Assembly: GCA_003527885.1 (NCBI GenBank)
Contig: DPWB01000397.1
Span: forward strand, 5,248-12,340
Length of the DNA stretch: 7,093 bases
From: Candidatus Competibacteraceae bacterium
GTDB lineage: Bacteria; Pseudomonadota; Gammaproteobacteria; Competibacterales; Competibacteraceae
Direction of reading: 5' to 3'
Below, piece by piece: positions 1 to 7,093 of this stretch. The translations under genes were made by a program, and so were the position numbers. The notes under the pieces were generated by a model. The model was given only the letters and a program-made list of their open reading frames with translations, made no database searches and was not told the origin of the DNA. The stretch's first letter is position 1, and each line of letters begins with the position of its first letter.

Positions 1-699
1 GCCGCCAACGCCATGCTGGCCACCAAGATCAGCTTCATGAACGAAATCGCCAATTTGGCCGAGCGGCTGGGCGCGGATGTCGAAAAGGTGCGGATCGGCA
101 TCGGCGCCGATCCGCGCATCGGTTATCACTTCATCTATCCGGGCGCGGGTTACGGCGGCAGTTGCTTTCCCAAGGATGTCAAGGCGCTCGAACACACCGC
201 CCGCTCGATCGGCTACGAGGCCGCCCTGCTCCAGGCCGTCGAAGCGGTCAACGAACAACAAAAGAATGTCTTGTTCACCAAAATCCAGCGCCATTTCAAG
301 AACGGGCTGCGCGGGCGAAGCTTTGCGCTGTGGGGTCTGGCGTTCAAACCCGGCACCGACGACATGCGCGAAGCGCCCAGCCGCAACCTGCTCGACGCGC
401 TCTGGCGAGAAGGTTGCACGGTGCGGGCCTACGACCCGGCCGCGATGAACGAAGCCCGCCGCCTCTACGGCGAGCGGCCCGACTTTCGGTTGTGCGCCAA
501 ACCGATGGAGGCTTTGAGCGGCGCGGACGCCCTGGTCATCGTCACCGAATGGAGCGTGTTCCGCAGCCCCGATTTCGACGCCATCCGCCAACAGCTCAAG
601 CAACCGCTGATTTTCGACGGCCGCAATCTCTACGATCCCGATTACTTGCGCGAAGCGGGCTTCGTTTATTACGCCATCGGTCGAGGTGAAACCGCATGA
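1..699 (+). CDS. ugd: UDP-glucose 6-dehydrogenase, C-terminal part (5' end outside window)
   Basis: Oxidises UDP-glucose to UDP-glucuronate with two NAD+ in the cytoplasm, supplying uronic acid for exopolysaccharide, capsule or LPS. The frame is open from base 1, so about the first 200 residues (the N-terminal NAD-binding Rossmann domain and the active-site lysine region) are missing. What remains starts in the central dimerisation helix ([20 protein letters not shown]). It contains the catalytic-cysteine motif [10 protein letters not shown] (Cys codon 163-165) and the UDP-binding domain motif [17 protein letters not shown]. These motifs fit UDP-glucose dehydrogenase better than GDP-mannose dehydrogenase (AlgD), which has a different sequence around its catalytic Cys. 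A Met at base 13 opens the longest complete-looking frame, but it lies inside the conserved helix and is not the true start. The stop overlaps the manC start (ATGA), so the two are probably translationally coupled. Confidence 0.93.
   Translation, partial: AANAMLATKISFMNEIANLAERLGADVEKVRIGIGADPRIGYHFIYPGAGYGGSCFPKDVKALEHTARSIGYEAALLQAVEAVNEQQKNVLFTKIQRHFKNGLRGRSFALWGLAFKPGTDDMREAPSRNLLDALWREGCTVRAYDPAAMNEARRLYGERPDFRLCAKPMEALSGADALVIVTEWSVFRSPDFDAIRQQLKQPLIFDGRNLYDPDYLREAGFVYYAIGRGETA
683..688 (+). promoter_or_regulatory. Shine-Dalgarno site of manC
   Basis: GAGGTG lies 7 bases before the ATG at 696, inside the last codons of ugd. It supports the 696 start and allows re-initiation after the ugd stop codon. 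Confidence 0.7.
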
Positions 700-2120
700 T
701 CGTTCCCGTCATCCTGTCCGGGGGCAGCGGCACCCGGCTGTGGCCGCTGTCGCGCGAAGCCTATCCCAAACAGTTTCTGCCGCTGGTGGATGAAAACACC
801 ATGCTGCAAAACACCGCGCTGCGGATCGCCGGCGCGGCGGACGTGGCCGCGCCGCTGGTGGTGTGCAACCAGGAACACCGCTTCATGGTCGCCGAGCAGT
901 TGCGCGCGGTCGGCATCCATCCGGCGATGGTGATTCTGGAGCCCGCTGGCCGTAATACCGCGCCGGCGGTGGCGGTGGCGGCCCTCTATGCCCGCCAACA
1001 GGGCGCCGATCCGCTGTTGCTGGTCCTGCCGGCCGATCATGTCATCGCCGACAGCGAAGGCTTTCGCGCGGCGGTGGCAAAAGCCGCCCTCCACGCCGAA
1101 GCGGGCTGGTTGATCACCTTCGGCATCGTACCCAGCGGGCCGGAAACCGGTTACGGCTACATCAAGGCCGGCGCGCCGCTGGACGACGCCGGCGTGTGCG
1201 CGGTCGAGCGCTTCGTCGAAAAACCCGATCTCGCCACCGCCCAGACCTACGTCGATTCGAAGACCTATTCCTGGAACAGCGGTATGTTCCTGTTCCGCGC
1301 CTCCGCGCTCCTGGCGGAACTGGAGCGCTTCGCCCCGGCCATTTTGACGGCTTGCCAAGAGTCCTTGACCGCCAGCCGGTCCGAACAAGATTTCGTGTGG
1401 TTGGATGGGGCGGCCTTCGGCGCTTGCCCGAAGGATTCCATCGACTACGCGGTGATGGAAAAAACCGATCAGGCGCTGGTCATGCCGCTGGCGGTCGGCT
1501 GGAACGATGTCGGCTCGTGGTCGGCCTTGTGGGAAGTCGGCGAACGCGACGGCGACGGCAACATCACCCGCGGCGACGTGATTTCGGTCGACAGCCGCAA
1601 CACCTACGTGGACGCCGCCACGCGGTTGATCGCCACGGTCGGAGTGGACAATCTGGTGGTGGTCGAAACCGCCGACGCGATCCTGGTCGCCAACAAGGAG
1701 CGCGTCCAGGAAGTCAAGGATGTCGTCGACCGGCTCAAGGCCAGCCAGCGCCCGGAAGGCCGCAGCCACCGCAAGGTTTACCGTCCCTGGGGCTGTTACG
1801 ATTCGGTCGATTTCGACCGGCGCTTTCAGGTCAAGCGCATCATGGTCAAGCCCGGCGCTTCCATCTCCTCTCAGATGCACCACCACCGCGCCGAACACTG
1901 GGTGGTGGTGAGCGGCACCGCCCGCGTCAATCGCGGCGACGAGTCCTTTCTGTTAACCGAAAATCAGTCCACCTACATTCCGGTCGGCGTGTCGCATCGT
2001 CTGACCAACCCCGGCAAGATTGCCCTGGAAATCATCGAAGTGCAGTCCGGCAGCTATCTGGGAGAGGACGATATCGTCCGCTTCGAAGACATCTACGGCC
2101 GGGGCAACGGTGAAACCTGA
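696..2120 (+). CDS. manC: Mannose-1-phosphate guanylyltransferase / mannose-6-phosphate isomerase (type II, bifunctional)
   Basis: Cytoplasmic enzyme of GDP-mannose synthesis; family names include ManC, CpsB, AlgA and XanB. The N-terminal nucleotidyltransferase domain joins mannose-1-P and GTP to give GDP-mannose. The C-terminal cupin domain interconverts fructose-6-P and mannose-6-P. Visible motifs are [12 protein letters not shown] with YPKQF (residues 9-27, nucleotide-binding signature), FVEKP (173-177, sugar-phosphate binding) and the cupin metal motif [10 protein letters not shown] (393-402). The C-terminus is typical of the family ([19 protein letters not shown]). At 474 residues it is full length for the bifunctional class. 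The start at 696 overlaps the ugd stop by 4 bases and has a good ribosome-binding site. manB follows after 27 bp, so ugd-manC-manB is most likely one transcript. The long reverse-strand frames across this gene look like GC-rich shadows. Confidence 0.96.
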   Translation: MIVPVILSGGSGTRLWPLSREAYPKQFLPLVDENTMLQNTALRIAGAADVAAPLVVCNQEHRFMVAEQLRAVGIHPAMVILEPAGRNTAPAVAVAALYARQQGADPLLLVLPADHVIADSEGFRAAVAKAALHAEAGWLITFGIVPSGPETGYGYIKAGAPLDDAGVCAVERFVEKPDLATAQTYVDSKTYSWNSGMFLFRASALLAELERFAPAILTACQESLTASRSEQDFVWLDGAAFGACPKDSIDYAVMEKTDQALVMPLAVGWNDVGSWSALWEVGERDGDGNITRGDVISVDSRNTYVDAATRLIATVGVDNLVVVETADAILVANKERVQEVKDVVDRLKASQRPEGRSHRKVYRPWGCYDSVDFDRRFQVKRIMVKPGASISSQMHHHRAEHWVVVSGTARVNRGDESFLLTENQSTYIPVGVSHRLTNPGKIALEIIEVQSGSYLGEDDIVRFEDIYGRGNGET

Positions 2121-2147
2121 GAACGGCGGCGTGAGGCGTAGAGAGCG

Positions 2148-3500
2148 ATGAGCACCGAGCTGGCGTGTTTCAAGGCGTACGATATCCGCGGGCGGATTCC
2201 CGATGAATTGAACGAAGAGCTGGCCTATCGGATCGGCCGGGCCTACGCCGCCTTGTTGCGCCCGCGCCGGGTGGCGATCGGCCACGATGTGCGCCTGAGC
2301 AGTCCGGCGCTGAGCATGGCCGTGGCCGAAGGGCTGCTGGACGGCGGCGCGGGCGTGCTGGACATCGGTTTGTGTGGCACCGAGGAGATTTATTTCGCCG
2401 CGTTTCACCATCAGCTCGACGGCGGCATCATGGTGACCGCCAGCCACAATCCGATGGATTACAACGGGATGAAGCTGGTGCGCGAACAGGCCAAGCCGAT
2501 CAGCGGCGACAGCGGTCTGTCCACTATCCGCGATCTGGCCGCCCGCAAGGATTTTCCGGCCTCCAAACGGCAAGGCGCTCTGGTCAACCGACCGGACAAA
2601 ACCGACTACATCGCCCACCTGTTGGGTTATATCGACGCCCGCGCGCTCAAACCGCTGACCGTCGTGGTCAATGCCGGCAACGGTGGGGCGGGACCGATCA
2701 TCGACGCGCTGGAACCTCATCTGCCCTTTCGGTTCATCAAGCTCCATCACGAACCGGACGGCACGTTCCCGCACGGCATCCCCAATCCGCTGCTGCCGGA
2801 ATGCCGGGACGCCACCGCGCAAGCGGTACGCGAGCACGGCGCGGATTTGGGCTTGGCGTGGGACGGCGATTTCGACCGCTGTTTCTTCTTCGACGCCGGT
2901 GGCCGCTTTATCGAGGGCTATTATCTGGTCGGCCTGTTGGCGGAAACGCTGCTGGCGCGACGGCCGGGCGCGAAAATCATCCACGACCCGCGCTTGACTT
3001 GGAACACCGTCGAGCAGGTGACCGCAGCGGGCGGCGTACCGGTATCGAGCAAGACCGGTCATGCTTTCATCAAGGAGCGGATGCGCCAGGAAGACGCGCT
3101 TTACGGTGGCGAGATGAGCGCGCACCACTATTTTCGCGATTTCGCTTATTGCGACAGCGGCATGATCCCGTGGTTGCTGGTGACCGAACAGCTCTGCCGT
3201 ACCGGCCGACCGCTGGCGGCGCTGGTGGACGCGCGGCTGCGGGCGTTTCCGTGCAGCGGCGAGATCAATTTCCGGGTCGCCGACGCGCCGGCCAAAATCC
3301 GGGACATCCTCTCGACCTATGCCGACCGGGACCCGCTGCTGGACGAAACCGACGGCGTCAGCCTGGAATTTGCCGACTGGCGCTTCAATCTGCGTTGCTC
3401 CAACACCGAACCGCTGCTGCGGCTGAACGTCGAAACGCGCGGCGACGCGGCCTTGTTGGAGCGTCGGACCGATGAATTGCGGGCCTTGATTGAAAGTTGA
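2148..3500 (+). CDS. manB: Phosphomannomutase (CpsG/ManB type)
   Basis: Converts mannose-6-P to mannose-1-P, the step between the two activities of the upstream enzyme. It belongs to the alpha-D-phosphohexomutase superfamily. Visible motifs are an N-terminal CFKAYDIRG, the phosphoserine loop TASHNP (active Ser 99), the Mg2+ loop DGDFDR (Asp 239, 241, 243), the sugar-binding loop GEMSAHHYF (from residue 321) and the phosphate-binding motif CSNTEP (417-422). The order and spacing are those of the family, and 450 residues is a normal length. The protein follows E. coli CpsG closely at its N-terminus ([27 protein letters not shown]). It is therefore more likely a phosphomannomutase than a phosphoglucosamine mutase. 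AlgC-type enzymes also accept glucose phosphates, so dual specificity cannot be excluded. The ribosome-binding site is weak (GAGAG only 2 bases before the ATG, GAGG 11 bases before). It is the last gene of the operon. Confidence 0.95.
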   Translation: MSTELACFKAYDIRGRIPDELNEELAYRIGRAYAALLRPRRVAIGHDVRLSSPALSMAVAEGLLDGGAGVLDIGLCGTEEIYFAAFHHQLDGGIMVTASHNPMDYNGMKLVREQAKPISGDSGLSTIRDLAARKDFPASKRQGALVNRPDKTDYIAHLLGYIDARALKPLTVVVNAGNGGAGPIIDALEPHLPFRFIKLHHEPDGTFPHGIPNPLLPECRDATAQAVREHGADLGLAWDGDFDRCFFFDAGGRFIEGYYLVGLLAETLLARRPGAKIIHDPRLTWNTVEQVTAAGGVPVSSKTGHAFIKERMRQEDALYGGEMSAHHYFRDFAYCDSGMIPWLLVTEQLCRTGRPLAALVDARLRAFPCSGEINFRVADAPAKIRDILSTYADRDPLLDETDGVSLEFADWRFNLRCSNTEPLLRLNVETRGDAALLERRTDELRALIES

Positions 3501-3535
3501 GGAACCGTTCGAGACGGCCCGAAACCGATTGGCGC
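3501..3535. other. Convergent gap between manB and tsaD
   Basis: Only 35 bp separate the two convergent stop codons. The one hairpin I see is CCGT-TCGAG-ACGG (3505-3517), a 4-bp stem with no T-run on either strand. I cannot call an intrinsic terminator here, so the transcripts may overlap or end by another mechanism. Confidence 0.4.
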
Positions 3536-4552
3536 TCAGTCCACCGCCGCCAAACTATCCAGCGGCCAACGCGGCATGACCTCTATCGAGGTCGCCTCGT
3601 GCTGGCCGGCCGCCAGCCGCCGCCAGCCGGCATAAGCGATCATGGCCCCGTTGTCGGTGCAAAACTCCAGCCGGGGATAATAAACCTGCCCGCCCAGTTC
3701 GGCGGTCAATTCCCGCAGCCGCTCCCGCAAGCGCCGGTTGGCGCCTACCCCGCCGGCCACCACCAAGCGCCGCAAGCGAGTCGCTTTCAGCGCCCGGCGG
3801 CATTTGATCGCCAGGGTTTCCACCACGGCATCCTCGAAAGCCCGCGCCACGTCGGCCCGGTTTTCCGGGGTCGGCTCCAGCGCTCGCCACGTGTTGATGG
3901 CCGCCGTTTTCAAGCCGCTAAAACTGAAATCGCAACCGGGTCGGTCGGTCATCGGCCGGGGAAACGTGAAGCGCCGGGGATCGCCCCGTTCGGCCAGCTC
4001 CGCCAGCGCCGGCCCGCCGGGGTACGGCAAGCCCAACAGCTTGGCGGTCTTGTCGAAGGCTTCGCCGGCGGCATCGTCCACCGATTCGCCCAGGATCCGA
4101 TACCGGCCGACGCCTCCTACATCGACCAACAGGCTATGCCCGCCCGATACCAGCAGCGCCACGAACGGGAAAGCCGGTGGCTCCGGCTCCAGCATCGGCG
4201 CGAGCAGATGGCCCTCCATGTGATGCACCCCGATGGCCGGCACCCGCCAAGCCCAGGCCAGACTGCGGCCGATGGCCGCGCCCACCAGCAGCGCGCCGAT
4301 CAACCCCGGCCCGCGGGTGTAAGCCACGCCTTCGATCCGGCCCGGCGCGACCGCCGCCCGCTGGCAAATCTCGCGCAGTAACGGCAAAGTCTTGCGGACG
4401 TGATCGCGCGAGGCCAGCTCCGGCACCACGCCGCCGTACTCGGCGTGCAAGTCGACCTGGCTGTGCAGGGCGTGCGCCAACAGGCCGCGCCCGCTGTCGT
4501 AAAGCGCTACTCCGGTTTCATCGCAGGACGTTTCGATGCCGAGAATCAACAT
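3536..4552 (-). CDS. tsaD: tRNA N6-threonylcarbamoyladenosine (t6A37) synthase subunit TsaD
   Basis: TsaD (formerly YgjD/Gcp) transfers the threonylcarbamoyl group from threonylcarbamoyl-AMP to A37 of ANN-decoding tRNAs, working with TsaB and TsaE in the cytoplasm. It has the ASKHA fold. The protein begins [14 protein letters not shown] (N-terminal phosphate loop). It carries the metal-binding HHMEGH (His 111 and His 115), VSGGHS (135-140), FSFSGLKTA (from 209), [12 protein letters not shown] (from 265) and TDNGAM with metal-ligand Asp 300. These ligand positions agree with E. coli numbering when the ATG at 4552 is used, giving 338 residues, the normal length. A TTG at 4582 would add 10 residues, but they are not family-like and would sit at the predicted transcription start, so I reject it. 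It is transcribed away from rpsU, the usual gammaproteobacterial arrangement. All key residues are intact. Confidence 0.96.
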   Translation of the reverse strand: MLILGIETSCDETGVALYDSGRGLLAHALHSQVDLHAEYGGVVPELASRDHVRKTLPLLREICQRAAVAPGRIEGVAYTRGPGLIGALLVGAAIGRSLAWAWRVPAIGVHHMEGHLLAPMLEPEPPAFPFVALLVSGGHSLLVDVGGVGRYRILGESVDDAAGEAFDKTAKLLGLPYPGGPALAELAERGDPRRFTFPRPMTDRPGCDFSFSGLKTAAINTWRALEPTPENRADVARAFEDAVVETLAIKCRRALKATRLRRLVVAGGVGANRRLRERLRELTAELGGQVYYPRLEFCTDNGAMIAYAGWRRLAAGQHEATSIEVMPRWPLDSLAAVD

Positions 4553-4587
4553 GCCGCGTCCCGGTTTTGCATTTGGCAACAAGCTTG

Positions 4588-4616
4588 ATTACACTTCTTC
4601 ATTTTCCAATTGTCCA
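4588..4616 (-). promoter_or_regulatory. Candidate sigma70 promoter of tsaD
   Basis: On the - strand, TGGACA (4616-4611, 5 of 6 consensus) and TGTAAT (4593-4588, 5 of 6) are separated by 17 bp. Transcription would begin near 4581, giving a leader of about 29 nt before the ATG at 4552. Found by eye; no expression evidence. Confidence 0.5.
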
Positions 4617-4647
4617 ACATTTACCAAACCCACTTAAGATTATGCAT

Positions 4648-4653
4648 GAGGTG
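4648..4653 (+). promoter_or_regulatory. Shine-Dalgarno site of rpsU
   Basis: GAGGTG lies 8 bases before the ATG at 4662. It is a strong site, as expected for a ribosomal protein gene, and it fixes the rpsU start. Confidence 0.75.
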
Positions 4654-4661
4654 CTGAGTTA

Positions 4662-4877
4662 ATGCCTTCCGTGAAAGTCAAAGAGAATGAGCCGTTTGAT
4701 GTGGCTCTACGCCGCTTCAAGCGTTCCTGTGAAAAAGCGGGCGTGCTGTCCGAGGTCCGCCGCCGCGAGTTTTACGAGAAACCGACCCAGGAACGCAAAC
4801 GCAAGCGCGCCGCCGCCGTCAAGCGCCATCTGAAAAAGCTTTCCCGCGAAGTCGCCCGCCGCACCCGCATGTTTTGA
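4662..4877 (+). CDS. rpsU: 30S ribosomal protein S21 (bS21)
   Basis: Small basic protein of the 30S subunit, located near the 3' end of 16S rRNA and needed for efficient initiation on natural mRNAs. The 71 residues are family length. The sequence carries the S21 core [20 protein letters not shown] and [14 protein letters not shown], then a very basic C-terminal part ending RRTRMF. It is nearly identical to E. coli S21 in the first two-thirds. It is the first gene of the macromolecular-synthesis operon (rpsU - dnaG - rpoD in E. coli). Here yqeY follows after 40 bp, an arrangement also common in gammaproteobacteria. The strong ribosome-binding site fits high expression compared with dnaG. Confidence 0.98.
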   Translation: MPSVKVKENEPFDVALRRFKRSCEKAGVLSEVRRREFYEKPTQERKRKRAAAVKRHLKKLSREVARRTRMF

Positions 4878-4917
4878 CGCCCGCCCGTTCGTCCCCGCCA
4901 GCCACGAGCCTCTCGCC

Positions 4918-5364
4918 ATGTCCCTCAAAGATCGTATTCAGGACGATATGAAAAACGCCATGCGGGCCAAGGAGAAGGAACGCCTCGGCGCGATTCGCTT
5001 GATCCTGGCCGCCATCAAGCAACGCGAAGTGGACGAACGCATCGAACTGAACGACAGCCAAGTGTTCGGCGTGCTGGAAAAAATGCTCAAGCAACGCCGG
5101 GAATCATCGGCTCAATTCCAAAATGCCGGCCGAGACGATCTCGCCGCCCAGGAAAATTTCGAGATCGACTTGATCCAATCCTACCTGCCGGCGCCGCTCG
5201 CCGAGGCCGATCTCGACGCGCTGGTTGCCGACGCCATCGCCGCCACCGGCGCCCAGTCGGTGCGCGACATGGGAAAAGTCATGGCGTTGATCAAGGATCA
5301 GGCGCAGGGTCGGGCTGACATGGCGGCGGTCAGCGCGCGGGTCAAGGCCCGCTTCGGTGATTGA
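4918..5364 (+). CDS. yqeY: GatB/YqeY domain-containing protein
   Basis: A 148-residue, mostly helical protein that fills the normal length of the YqeY family. It begins MSLKDRIQDDMKNAMRAKEKERLGAIRLILAAIKQ. It contains the typical central segment LEKMLKQRRES and the EIDLIQSYLPAPL motif, and ends in the region related to the tRNA-binding tail of GatB (RDMGKVMALIKDQAQGRADMAAVSARVKARFG). By similarity to GatB, tRNA binding has been suggested for the family, but no biochemical role is firmly established to my knowledge. It sits between rpsU and dnaG, as in Pseudomonas-like genomes, and is probably co-transcribed with both. The ribosome-binding site is poor (GAG about 9 bases before the ATG), but the start matches the conserved N-terminus. 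Family membership is sure, function is not. Confidence 0.93.
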   Translation: MSLKDRIQDDMKNAMRAKEKERLGAIRLILAAIKQREVDERIELNDSQVFGVLEKMLKQRRESSAQFQNAGRDDLAAQENFEIDLIQSYLPAPLAEADLDALVADAIAATGAQSVRDMGKVMALIKDQAQGRADMAAVSARVKARFGD

Positions 5365-5473
5365 ACCGACGCTTCCCACCTACGGCCGACCGTCTCAATC
5401 CATCACAAACTTCGGGTCTTTTGTTGCGCTCGTCCGCTGACGGCCGGCCGTTTATCCACTAGGCTTTTGGGCT
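5365..5473 (+). promoter_or_regulatory. yqeY-dnaG intergenic region with two related palindromes
   Basis: This 109-bp non-coding stretch holds two 12-mers that differ at one base: ACGGCCGACCGT (5382-5393) and the perfect palindrome ACGGCCGGCCGT (5440-5451). Each can form a 4-bp ACGG/CCGT stem, and they can also pair with each other over most of their length. TTTATCC follows the second. A further small stem (TCGGT/ACCGA, 5354-5369) spans the yqeY stop codon. By analogy with the E. coli rpsU-dnaG gap, which holds a leaky terminator and an mRNA processing site, this could lower dnaG expression, but the stems are short and there is no real T-run. I see no convincing promoter. Confidence 0.3.
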
Positions 5474-7074
5474 ATGGCTGGACGCATACCCCAGGAGTTC
5501 CTCGATCGACTGCTCGCCCGGACCGATCTCGTCGAGATCGTCAACAGCCGGGTGCCGCTGCGGCGCGCGGGCCGCGAATTCATGGCCTGCTGTCCGTTTC
5601 ACGCCGAAAAAACGCCGTCGTTCTCGGTCAGCCCCCGCAAGCAGTTTTATCACTGCTTCGGTTGCGGCGCGCACGGTAACGCCATCGGCTTTCTGATGGC
5701 TTACGAGCGACTGGATTTTATCGATACCATCGAAGAACTGGCCCGTCTGGCAGGTCTGGACCTGCCCCCGCTGCAAGGCGGTGAACAGGGGCCTTCGGTC
5801 AAACCGTTGTTGCATTGCTTGGCTCAAGCCGAACGCTTTTACCGCCAGCAGTTGCGCGAGCACCCGTTGCGGCAACGGGCGGTCGACTACCTGCGCCAGC
5901 GCGGCCTGACCGGTCAGATCGCCAACACTTTCGGCATCGGTTATGCGCCCCCTGGCTGGGACAACCTCAGCAACGCCTTGCGCGGGGCCGGCGCGACCGC
6001 CGAGGATCTGCTGGCCGCCGGTTTGGCCAGCCGCGACGAGCACAGTCGCTTGCGCGACCGCTTTCGGGACCGGATCATCTTCCCCATCCGCGACCGCCGC
6101 GGCCGGGTGATCGCTTTCGGCGGACGGGCACTGGATGGCGCCACTACCCCCAAATACCTCAATTCCCCGGAAACCCCAGTTTTTCATAAAGGGTCGGAAC
6201 TCTATGGCCTTTACGAGGCCCGATCCCATAACCCGCACTTACGACAGCTGCTGGTGGTCGAAGGGTACATGGATGTGGTGGCGCTGGCCCAGCACGATAT
6301 TCCCCATGCCGTCGCCACGTTAGGGACCGCCACCAGCGCCGAACATATCGAGCGACTGTTCCGGGTGACCGGCGATCTGGTGTTCTGTTTCGATGGCGAC
6401 CGCGCCGGCCGCACGGCGGCGTGGCGGGCGCTGGAGATGAGCTTGCCCTTCTTGCGCGATGGCCGACAGGTCGGTTTTCTATTGCTGCCCGAAGGCGAAG
6501 ATCCCGATTCTCTGGTCCGTGGCGAGGGTCGCGCCGGGTTCGAGCGGCGGTTGCAAAACGCCACGCCGCTGGCGGAGTACCTGTTTGCCGAACTGCGCGC
6601 CCAAGTCGCTCCCGATACGCTGGCCGGCCGCGCCCGCTTGGCCGAGCTGGCCCGACCGCTTCTGGTGAAACTGCCCGACGGGACTTTTCGCGAGCTTATG
6701 GAGGCGCGCTTGCGGCAGGAAGCACAGATCAGCAACACCCGGTTACGCCCGCCCCCCTCAGCCTCCAGCAACCCGGCGGACCACAGCCTCCGCTTGACCC
6801 GAACGCCTTTGCGTAAAGCCATCGCGTTACTGCTCTACAAGCCGGAACTGGCGCAAGAGCCACCCGAACACAATTTCGCGCTGCAAGACGACGGCGAATT
6901 GGGAACGAAGCTACTGGCGGAGTTACTCGCCCTGTTGCGCGCCAACCCCCAACTCAGCACCGCGGCGCTGCTAGAGCGCTATCGGGACACGCGCGAAGGG
7001 ACCATTCTGGAGCGGCTGGCCGCTTGGGGGCCGGAAGTCCCGGAACAGGATTATCGCGATGGTCGAGAGTTCAG
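5474..7074 (+). CDS. dnaG: DNA primase DnaG (3' end missing)
   Basis: Primase makes the RNA primers for chromosome replication at the fork, acting with DnaB helicase and single-strand binding protein. From the ATG at 5474 the protein begins MAGRIPQEFLDRLLARTD, very like E. coli. The zinc-binding domain has Cys 40, His 43, Cys 61 and Cys 64 (CCPFH and YHCFGCG). The catalytic core follows, with its TOPRIM motifs VVEGYMD (Glu 263) and FDGDRAG (Asp 307 and 309). A Pro/Ser-rich linker at about 423-439 leads into the helicase-binding domain, which starts near TRTPLRKAIALLL. The frame stays open to the window end. About 533 residues are genuine against roughly 580 in E. coli, so about 50 C-terminal residues are missing. 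The last six codons (7076-7093, reading CLLYTS) are adapter-derived and do not belong to the gene. The ribosome-binding site is weak (AGG 10 bases upstream), as is usual for this low-abundance protein. Confidence 0.96.
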
Positions 7075-7093
7075 CTGTCTCTTATACACATCT
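7075..7093. other. Tn5/Nextera mosaic-end adapter sequence (library artefact)
   Basis: The last 19 bases are CTGTCTCTTATACACATCT, the exact reverse complement of the Tn5 transposase mosaic end (AGATGTGTATAAGAGACAG) used in Nextera-type libraries. It sits exactly at the sequence end, inside dnaG, with no transposase gene or second mosaic end. This points to untrimmed adapter in the assembly and not to a natural Tn5 insertion. The first base (C 7075) could also be genuine, since it may match by chance. Confidence 0.96.

Larger units (their letters stand above)
4553..4661. promoter_or_regulatory. AT-rich divergent intergenic region between tsaD and rpsU
   Basis: This 109-bp gap is a local AT-rich island: I count 39 G+C in the 100 bases 4561-4660, against clearly GC-rich genes on both sides. 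It must hold the promoters of both divergent transcripts. The tsaD promoter is the clearer one. For rpsU I see only weak + strand candidates: TTGTCC (4610-4615) with TAAGAT (4635-4640) at a long 19-bp spacing, or TTTGCA (4566-4571) with TACACT (4590-4595) at 18 bp. The first would overlap the tsaD -35 box. Confidence 0.55.

Noticed and set aside
1..699. GDP-mannose dehydrogenase (AlgD) and thus an alginate operon
   Set aside because: The motifs [17 protein letters not shown] and [19 protein letters not shown] are those of UDP-glucose dehydrogenases. No alg genes other than the shared manC/algA type are present.
669..1898. Open reverse-strand frame of 409 codons across manC, and a similar 391-codon frame at 1953-3128 across manC/manB
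   Set aside because: Low-complexity Arg/His/Gly/Asp-rich translation with no recognisable domain, lying opposite well-conserved genes. Long antisense frames are expected in GC-rich DNA.
3497..4381. Open + strand frame of 294 codons antisense to tsaD
   Set aside because: The translation is Arg/Gln/Pro/Gly-rich without motifs, and tsaD on the other strand is complete and conserved. It is a shadow frame.
4642..4662. Six-codon leader frame (MHEVLS) whose TAA overlaps the rpsU ATG as TAATG
   Set aside because: It looks like a translational-coupling leader, but it contains the rpsU Shine-Dalgarno itself and has no good ribosome-binding site of its own. Chance is the simpler explanation without conservation data.
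7075..7093. A natural Tn5-family transposon end inserted in dnaG
   Set aside because: The match is to the engineered 19-bp mosaic end, lies exactly at the sequence end, and would disrupt an essential gene. Library adapter explains it fully.
1..7093. A new defence system, mobile element, CRISPR array, tRNA or novel RNA
   Set aside because: Nearly all bases are taken by seven well-known genes. The gaps are at most about 110 bp, and I see no direct-repeat array, integrase, cloverleaf or unfamiliar domain.

Overview
The window looks like the 3' end of a contig from a GC-rich gammaproteobacterium (by eye about 60-65% G+C). The main reasons are the order tsaD (divergent) / rpsU - yqeY - dnaG, the start of the macromolecular-synthesis operon in many gammaproteobacteria, and the close match of S21, TsaD and DnaG to the Escherichia coli proteins as I remember them. 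For example, the TsaD metal ligands fall at residues 111, 115 and 300, and the DnaG zinc ligands at 40, 43, 61 and 64. I cannot name the species.

Left part (1-3500, + strand): three genes of nucleotide-sugar synthesis in one tight operon. They are the C-terminal half of a UDP-glucose 6-dehydrogenase (ugd, start outside the window), a bifunctional mannose-1-phosphate guanylyltransferase/mannose-6-phosphate isomerase (manC/algA type) and a phosphomannomutase (manB/cpsG type). ManC can make mannose-6-P from fructose-6-P, ManB converts it to mannose-1-P, and ManC then makes GDP-mannose. Ugd supplies UDP-glucuronate. Together they supply precursors for an acidic, mannose-containing exopolysaccharide or capsule. 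No glycosyltransferase or export gene is visible, so the rest of any such cluster would have to lie upstream.

Middle (3536-4661): tsaD on the - strand, convergent with manB across only 35 bp. It makes the t6A modification of ANN-decoding tRNAs. Between tsaD and rpsU lies an AT-rich divergent promoter region.

Right part (4662-7093, + strand): rpsU (ribosomal protein S21), yqeY (GatB/YqeY-domain protein) and dnaG (primase, incomplete). rpoD would be expected next but is outside the window.

The most notable observation is technical. The last 19 bases (7075-7093) exactly equal the Tn5/Nextera transposase mosaic end, so they are almost certainly untrimmed library adapter. The true sequence stops at about 7074, and the last residues of the DnaG reading frame are artificial. 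I found no mobile element, CRISPR array, tRNA, phage gene or unfamiliar protein-coding gene. I see no evidence for a new biological system here; the gene content is ordinary.
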